From positions 1 to 9,317 of the forward strand of contig CAKOYC010000034.1 of assembly GCA_934130265.1 (NCBI GenBank): a stretch of DNA of 9,317 nt, given 5' to 3'. Numbering within the stretch: the first letter of the stretch is position 1; each line of letters begins with the position of its first letter. A model generated the notes under the pieces. That model was not told the DNA's origin. It was given only the letters and a program-made list of their open reading frames with translations, and did no database searches. The stretch comes from an uncultured Bacilli bacterium. Lineage in GTDB: Bacteria; Bacillota_I; Bacilli_A; RF39; UBA660. A program made the translations under genes and the position numbers. Positions 5,610 to 9,317 of the stretch are shown one piece after another.

Positions 5610-6200
5610 ATGAATTATCCTGGTGGAATAAAAAAGACAAACAACCATCTTATTAATTATAAAAATCGTGGAATGAACTTAGAAGATGACTTAAATCAAT
5701 CAAACCACTATTATAAGGAAAAGAATATAGCTTATATCTATAAAAAACCTACTCCAATAAGAGTTAGTAAAGTAGACTTTAAAGGAAAAAGTGCAATTAT
5801 TAAAGAAGCCTTTTATATGGAACCTTCTACTACTGACTATAATGGTATTTATAAAGGCTATTACATTGACTTTGAAGCAAAGGAAACAAAGAATAAAACA
5901 TCATTTCCTCTTGCTAATATTCATCTTCACCAACTTAAACATTTAGAAAATATTTCAAATGCTGGGGGAATTGGTTTTCTAATTGTCCGCTTTACAACGC
6001 TTTCGGAAACTTATATACTAATGAGTACTGATTTACAAGATTATATAAATAAGGAAGAAAAAAAATCTATTCCACATGATTATTTTGTAAAGCATGGATA
6101 TCTTTTAAAAGAAGGCCTTCGGCCTAGAATAGATTATCTAAGTATTATAGATAATATTTTGGAGGTAAAAAATGAAAAAAAAGACAACACAAAAGTCTAA
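5610..6200 (+). CDS. recU: Holliday junction resolvase RecU
   Basis: RecU cuts four-way Holliday junctions during recombination and chromosome segregation in Bacillota. The 196-residue product aligns clearly with the family: NRGMNLEDDLN (19-29), KKPTPIRVSKVDF (45-57), the nuclease core STTDYNGIYKGYYIDFEAKE (73-92), NKTSFPLANIHLHQ (95-108) and the late RPRIDYLSII segment. Catalytic residues expected from B. subtilis RecU (D88, E101, K103) correspond to D76, E89 and K91 with identical spacing. An in-frame GTG at 5601 is possible, but it is part of the AGGTGA ribosome site that serves ATG 5610, and MNYPGG matches the usual family N-terminus. The last 29 bases overlap ponA, the same recU-ponA pairing as in Bacillus, suggesting co-transcription and coupled translation. 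Confidence 0.97.
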   Translation: MNYPGGIKKTNNHLINYKNRGMNLEDDLNQSNHYYKEKNIAYIYKKPTPIRVSKVDFKGKSAIIKEAFYMEPSTTDYNGIYKGYYIDFEAKETKNKTSFPLANIHLHQLKHLENISNAGGIGFLIVRFTTLSETYILMSTDLQDYINKEEKKSIPHDYFVKHGYLLKEGLRPRIDYLSIIDNILEVKNEKKDNTKV

Positions 6201-9012
6201 TAGTAATTTAACCTTAATATTATTAGGATGCTTCTTAGTCTTAATGATTATTAGTTATTTTATTATAGGCTGGTTATTAACTGTTTTCTTAGGAGTAGGT
6301 ATTTTAATAATAGTTGGTCTTGCTAGACTACTAGATAAAGTTAAAAATAAACCAAAACAGAAAAAAATACTTAATATTATAATAATTGTTATATTATCTT
6401 TAGGTATATTAGTAATGCTTCTTGGGATTTTATTCTTAGCTTATGTAGTTATTAAGGCCCCTAAGTTTGATGTTAATCAATTAAACGAGAAAGAACCAAG
6501 TATTCTTTACGATATTGATGGTAATGAATTTGAACGACTTGGAACGGAAATGAGAGAAAAAGTAACTTACGATGAATTACCTGAAGTATTAGTAGATGCT
6601 ATTGTCGCTACTGAGGACTCAAGATTCTTTCAACATAACGGGTTTGATGCCCCAAGATTTTTAAAGGCATCATTAGGACAAGCAGTGGGACACAGTGATG
6701 CTGGTGGTGCTTCTACCCTATCTATGCAAGTTATTAAAAATTCGTTTACATCAGCTGACGACCATGGTATTAAAGGAATCATTAGAAAATTTACTGATAT
6801 TTATTTAGCAGTATTTAAACTTGAAAAGAACTATACCAAGGAACAAATAATTGAGTTTTATGTAAATAATCATAACCTAGGTGGTAATATCTATGGAGTT
6901 AAACAAGCAGCTCTTGCCTATTTCAACAAAGATATTGGTGATTTAAACTTAGCAGAAGCTTCTGTTCTAGCAGGTATGTTTAAAGCTCCTAACTTATATA
7001 AACCAACTAATACTGATAATATTAAATCAGTTACTAGAAGACGCAATACTGTTTTATATCTAATGGAAAGACATGGTTATATAACAAGTGATGAGCGAAA
7101 AATGGCTAGTGATATTTCTATTGAATCTTTAGTAGATTATAATGTATCTGCTCAAAGTGGTTTATCTAAATATCAAGGATATATTGATACTGTAGTAGAT
7201 GAGTGTATTGCTAAGTATAAAGCTGACCCATACACAGTTTCTATGAAAGTATACACTAACTTAGATAGATCAAAACAAGATGGTGTTGACAAAGTAATGA
7301 ATGGTGAAACATATACCTGGGCAAATGATACTATTCAAAGTGGTGTAAGTGTCTTAGATAGTGCTACTGGTAAAATTCTTGCTATTGGAGCAGGTCGTAA
7401 TAAAAAGGGTGCTAAAGAACTAAATCTTGCTACTAGTGATGAGATTAAAAGACAACCTGGTTCTACTGCAAAACCACTATTTGATTATGGTCCACTAATT
7501 GAATATAATAATGCTTCAACCTATGGATATAATGACAATGGAAATTATAAAATGTTTGTTGATGAGCCTTATTCTTATACTAATGGTAAATCAATTAATA
7601 ACTGGGATGGAACCTTTATGGGAGCTATAACTATGAGAAAAGCTTTGTCTTTATCTAGAAATATCCCGGCTTTAAAAGCATTCCAACAAGTAGATAACAA
7701 AAAGGTTATTGAATTTGTCCAAAATCTTGGAATTGAACCAGAGATAGAAAATGGTAAAATTCATGAAGCACACTCTTTAGGAGCCTTTACTGGTGTTAAC
7801 TCTTTACAAATGGCTGCTGCTTATGCTGCTTTCTCAAATGGAGGATACTATAACGAACCTTATTCAGTTAGTAAAGTAGTCTTTAGAGATACAGGTGAAG
7901 AGAAAAAACATGAAGGTACTAAAAAACAAGCAATGAGTGATGCCACTGCTTATATGATTACCAGCATCTTAGATGATGTTACTCTTATTGGTACTGGAAA
8001 TATGGATAAAATTGCTATGAAAACTGGTACTACAAACTTTGACCAAAAAACAAGACAAACACTTGGCATGAGTGATGATGCTATTCGTGATTCATGGGTA
8101 ATTGGATATACTACTAAGACAGTTATTGGTATGTGGTATGGTTATAAAGACACAACTAGAGACTTAGTTGGTCAAGGATTATACTGTCATAACTTAAAAT
8201 GTACAATTCAAAGAGATAAGTTATTTACAGCTATAGCTAATTCCGTATTTGAAAAAAATAAAGAAGAATTTAAAATGCCTAATAGCGTAGTTAAATTAGG
8301 AGTGGTTGTAGGAAGTAATCCTGCTAAAATTGCTGGTGCAGGTTACTCTGGTGCCGTTACTTATGAATACTTTAAAAAAGGTAGCGAACCTACTAATACA
8401 CAAACAGAAGAAAGCAATTTAAGTGCTCCAACTAATCTTAAAGCAACATATAATAGTAGTAATAATTCTGTTAGTCTTTCTTGGAATGCCGTTACTCCAC
8501 CAAGTAATAGTTCTTATGGAACATTTGGTTATAACGTATATTTCAACAACACATTATTAGGATTTACTAGTAATACATCATTCACTGTAACTAATCCAAG
8601 TAATCCATATGGTACTTATAAAGTAATTGCTACTTATAAGAGTTATGATGGAATCAAGAGTAATGCTGCTACTTATGAATTAAAGAAAGTAAGTACTACT
8701 TTAAAGGTAACTTACAAAACAATCAGCACTACTTCATATGATATATCTGATATTAGTAATTATGTTACTGTAACAGAAAATGGCAACGATATAACTAGTA
8801 AAACTAGTAACTGGAAATTGTCATCTATCACAGGTCCAGGTGGTGTATCATTATCAACTTCTACACTATCAACACCAGGTACTTATACTTTAAAATATAA
8901 ATTTAGTTATGATGGTGAAACTAAAGAGACTGGTAATATAACAGTCACCATAACTGGAAATACTAATCCAACAGAGCCTACTACTCCTGGAGAAGTAGAA
9001 ACAATTGAATAG
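6172..9012 (+). CDS. ponA: Class A penicillin-binding protein (PBP1-type bifunctional peptidoglycan synthase)
   Basis: The enzyme polymerises lipid II glycan strands and cross-links their peptides outside the membrane. Its 946 residues hold an N-terminal membrane region with three predicted helices (about 13-33, 34-51, 68-93); a GT51 glycosyltransferase domain with EDSRFFQHNG (148-157, catalytic E148), GASTLSMQ (179-186), RKFTD (205-209), IIEFYVNN (226-233) and EASVLAG (262-268); and a transpeptidase domain with STAK (nucleophile S431, K434), SRN (495-497) and KTG (617-619). A fibronectin type III-like domain (about 751-840), a second beta-sandwich-like domain (about 842-930) and a Pro/Thr-rich tail follow. 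The GGAGG site before ATG 6172 lies inside recU, so the genes overlap by 29 bases. Two features are unusual: motif 3 has Asp209 where Glu is normal, and most class A PBPs have one membrane helix. Confidence 0.97.
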   Translation: MKKKTTQKSNSNLTLILLGCFLVLMIISYFIIGWLLTVFLGVGILIIVGLARLLDKVKNKPKQKKILNIIIIVILSLGILVMLLGILFLAYVVIKAPKFDVNQLNEKEPSILYDIDGNEFERLGTEMREKVTYDELPEVLVDAIVATEDSRFFQHNGFDAPRFLKASLGQAVGHSDAGGASTLSMQVIKNSFTSADDHGIKGIIRKFTDIYLAVFKLEKNYTKEQIIEFYVNNHNLGGNIYGVKQAALAYFNKDIGDLNLAEASVLAGMFKAPNLYKPTNTDNIKSVTRRRNTVLYLMERHGYITSDERKMASDISIESLVDYNVSAQSGLSKYQGYIDTVVDECIAKYKADPYTVSMKVYTNLDRSKQDGVDKVMNGETYTWANDTIQSGVSVLDSATGKILAIGAGRNKKGAKELNLATSDEIKRQPGSTAKPLFDYGPLIEYNNASTYGYNDNGNYKMFVDEPYSYTNGKSINNWDGTFMGAITMRKALSLSRNIPALKAFQQVDNKKVIEFVQNLGIEPEIENGKIHEAHSLGAFTGVNSLQMAAAYAAFSNGGYYNEPYSVSKVVFRDTGEEKKHEGTKKQAMSDATAYMITSILDDVTLIGTGNMDKIAMKTGTTNFDQKTRQTLGMSDDAIRDSWVIGYTTKTVIGMWYGYKDTTRDLVGQGLYCHNLKCTIQRDKLFTAIANSVFEKNKEEFKMPNSVVKLGVVVGSNPAKIAGAGYSGAVTYEYFKKGSEPTNTQTEESNLSAPTNLKATYNSSNNSVSLSWNAVTPPSNSSYGTFGYNVYFNNTLLGFTSNTSFTVTNPSNPYGTYKVIATYKSYDGIKSNAATYELKKVSTTLKVTYKTISTTSYDISDISNYVTVTENGNDITSKTSNWKLSSITGPGGVSLSTSTLSTPGTYTLKYKFSYDGETKETGNITVTITGNTNPTEPTTPGEVETIE

Positions 9013-9020
9013 AAAGCAAA

Positions 9021-9054
9021 AAAACATTAGTCTAAGACAAAAGGCTAATGTTTT
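9021..9054. terminator. Bidirectional terminator between ponA and dut
   Basis: AAAACATTAG (9021-9030) pairs perfectly with CTAATGTTTT (9045-9054) around a 14-base loop. The plus strand continues into a T-rich stretch and the minus strand also has a run of T (complement of the A run at 9018-9024), so the hairpin can end both ponA and the convergent dUTPase gene. It begins nine bases after the ponA stop. Confidence 0.75.
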
Positions 9055-9077
9055 ATTTTAACAAAAAAAGAATTGGT

Positions 9078-9317
9078 CTATTTATCAGTAGAACCAAATC
9101 CTCCATTTCTAACTCCTCCAGCAATATCATTATCAACAGTTAAATATTTTTCAAATACTGCTTGACCAATTACATCTCCCTTCTTAACATGTAATTCTTC
9201 CTTACCACAGTTAAAGAAAGCAAAATAAATATGTCCATCATTATTTTCATTACCATAATAATCAGAGTCTACTAAACCAACACTATTAGCAAGAACAAAT
9301 CCTTTCTTTGGACCACT
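9078..9317 (-). CDS. dut: dUTP diphosphatase (dUTPase), C-terminal part
   Basis: dUTPase hydrolyses dUTP to dUMP and pyrophosphate, which keeps uracil out of DNA and supplies the dTMP precursor. Only the last 79 residues are in the window; the start lies beyond base 9317. Visible are the substrate-pocket segment NSVGLVDSDYYGN (the family's motif 3, with the Asp and Tyr that contact deoxyuridine), a KKGDVIGQAVFEKYL strand (motif 4 region) and the flexible C-terminal RNGGFGSTD (motif 5, which closes over the nucleotide). DSDYYGN in place of the more common DxDYRGE, with the insert ENNDGHI, is a sub-family form I associate with Bacillota. It ends in TAG and converges on ponA. No frame disruption is visible in the part present. 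Confidence 0.93.
   Translation of the reverse strand, partial: SGPKKGFVLANSVGLVDSDYYGNENNDGHIYFAFFNCGKEELHVKKGDVIGQAVFEKYLTVDNDIAGGVRNGGFGSTDK

Noticed and set aside
1..9317. TGA reassigned to Trp, as in Mycoplasma
   Set aside because: Trp positions are encoded by TGG and no gene is interrupted by TGA.
1..9317. CRISPR array, insertion sequence, tRNA or phage genes
   Set aside because: No regularly spaced repeats, transposase motifs, cloverleaf sequences or phage structural genes were seen; all sizeable genes but one are chromosomal housekeeping genes.

Overview
The window reads as chromosomal core DNA of an AT-rich Gram-positive bacterium in the Bacillota, most likely class Bacilli and possibly one of the uncultured gut lineages near the Erysipelotrichia or Mollicutes. 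The evidence is strongly AT-biased codons, AGGAGG-type ribosome binding sites, sigma-A type promoters, a Bacillus-type (class B) RNase P RNA, and genes typical of wall-bearing Bacilli (gpsB, recU-ponA, rny). The taxonomic placement is inference. Trp is encoded by TGG and no reading frame needs TGA to be sense, so the standard code applies.

Left part, all on the minus strand and read from right to left: a 35-residue ORF (4777-4670), gpsB (4626-4291), rnpB (about 4295-3951), a short RodZ-like gene (3926-3417) and pgsA (3448-2846), ending in a clear hairpin terminator. No terminator is visible between these genes, so one promoter at 4796-4824 could serve the whole set, with the RNase P RNA embedded in it. 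Next come recA (2659-1628), with its own promoter and a LexA-type SOS box, and rny (1522 to beyond base 1), with its own promoter. RNase Y is a large gene with no start-to-stop frame in the window because its 3' end is cut off.

Right part, on the plus strand: an unrecognised 208-residue gene (4907-5533) with a perfect consensus promoter, diverging from the 35-residue ORF and followed by a hairpin that contains its stop codon; then recU (5610-6200) overlapping a class A penicillin-binding protein gene, ponA (6172-9012). A bidirectional terminator separates ponA from a convergent partial dUTPase gene (9317-9078, minus).

Together the genes cover wall growth and division (GpsB, PonA, RodZ-like), membrane lipid synthesis (PgsA), recombination and repair (RecA, RecU), RNA maturation and decay (RNase P RNA, RNase Y) and nucleotide hygiene (dUTPase). 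Gene order merges two neighbourhoods known in Bacillus (gpsB-rnpB near recU-ponA; rodZ/ymfM-pgsA-cinA-recA-rny) and lacks cinA. No mobile element, CRISPR array, tRNA or integrated phage is visible. The points most worth a second look are the unrecognised 208-residue gene, the unusual amino-terminal membrane region and glycosyltransferase motif 3 of PonA, the lack of a recognisable GpsB-docking motif in PonA, the embedding of rnpB, and the 35-residue ORF.
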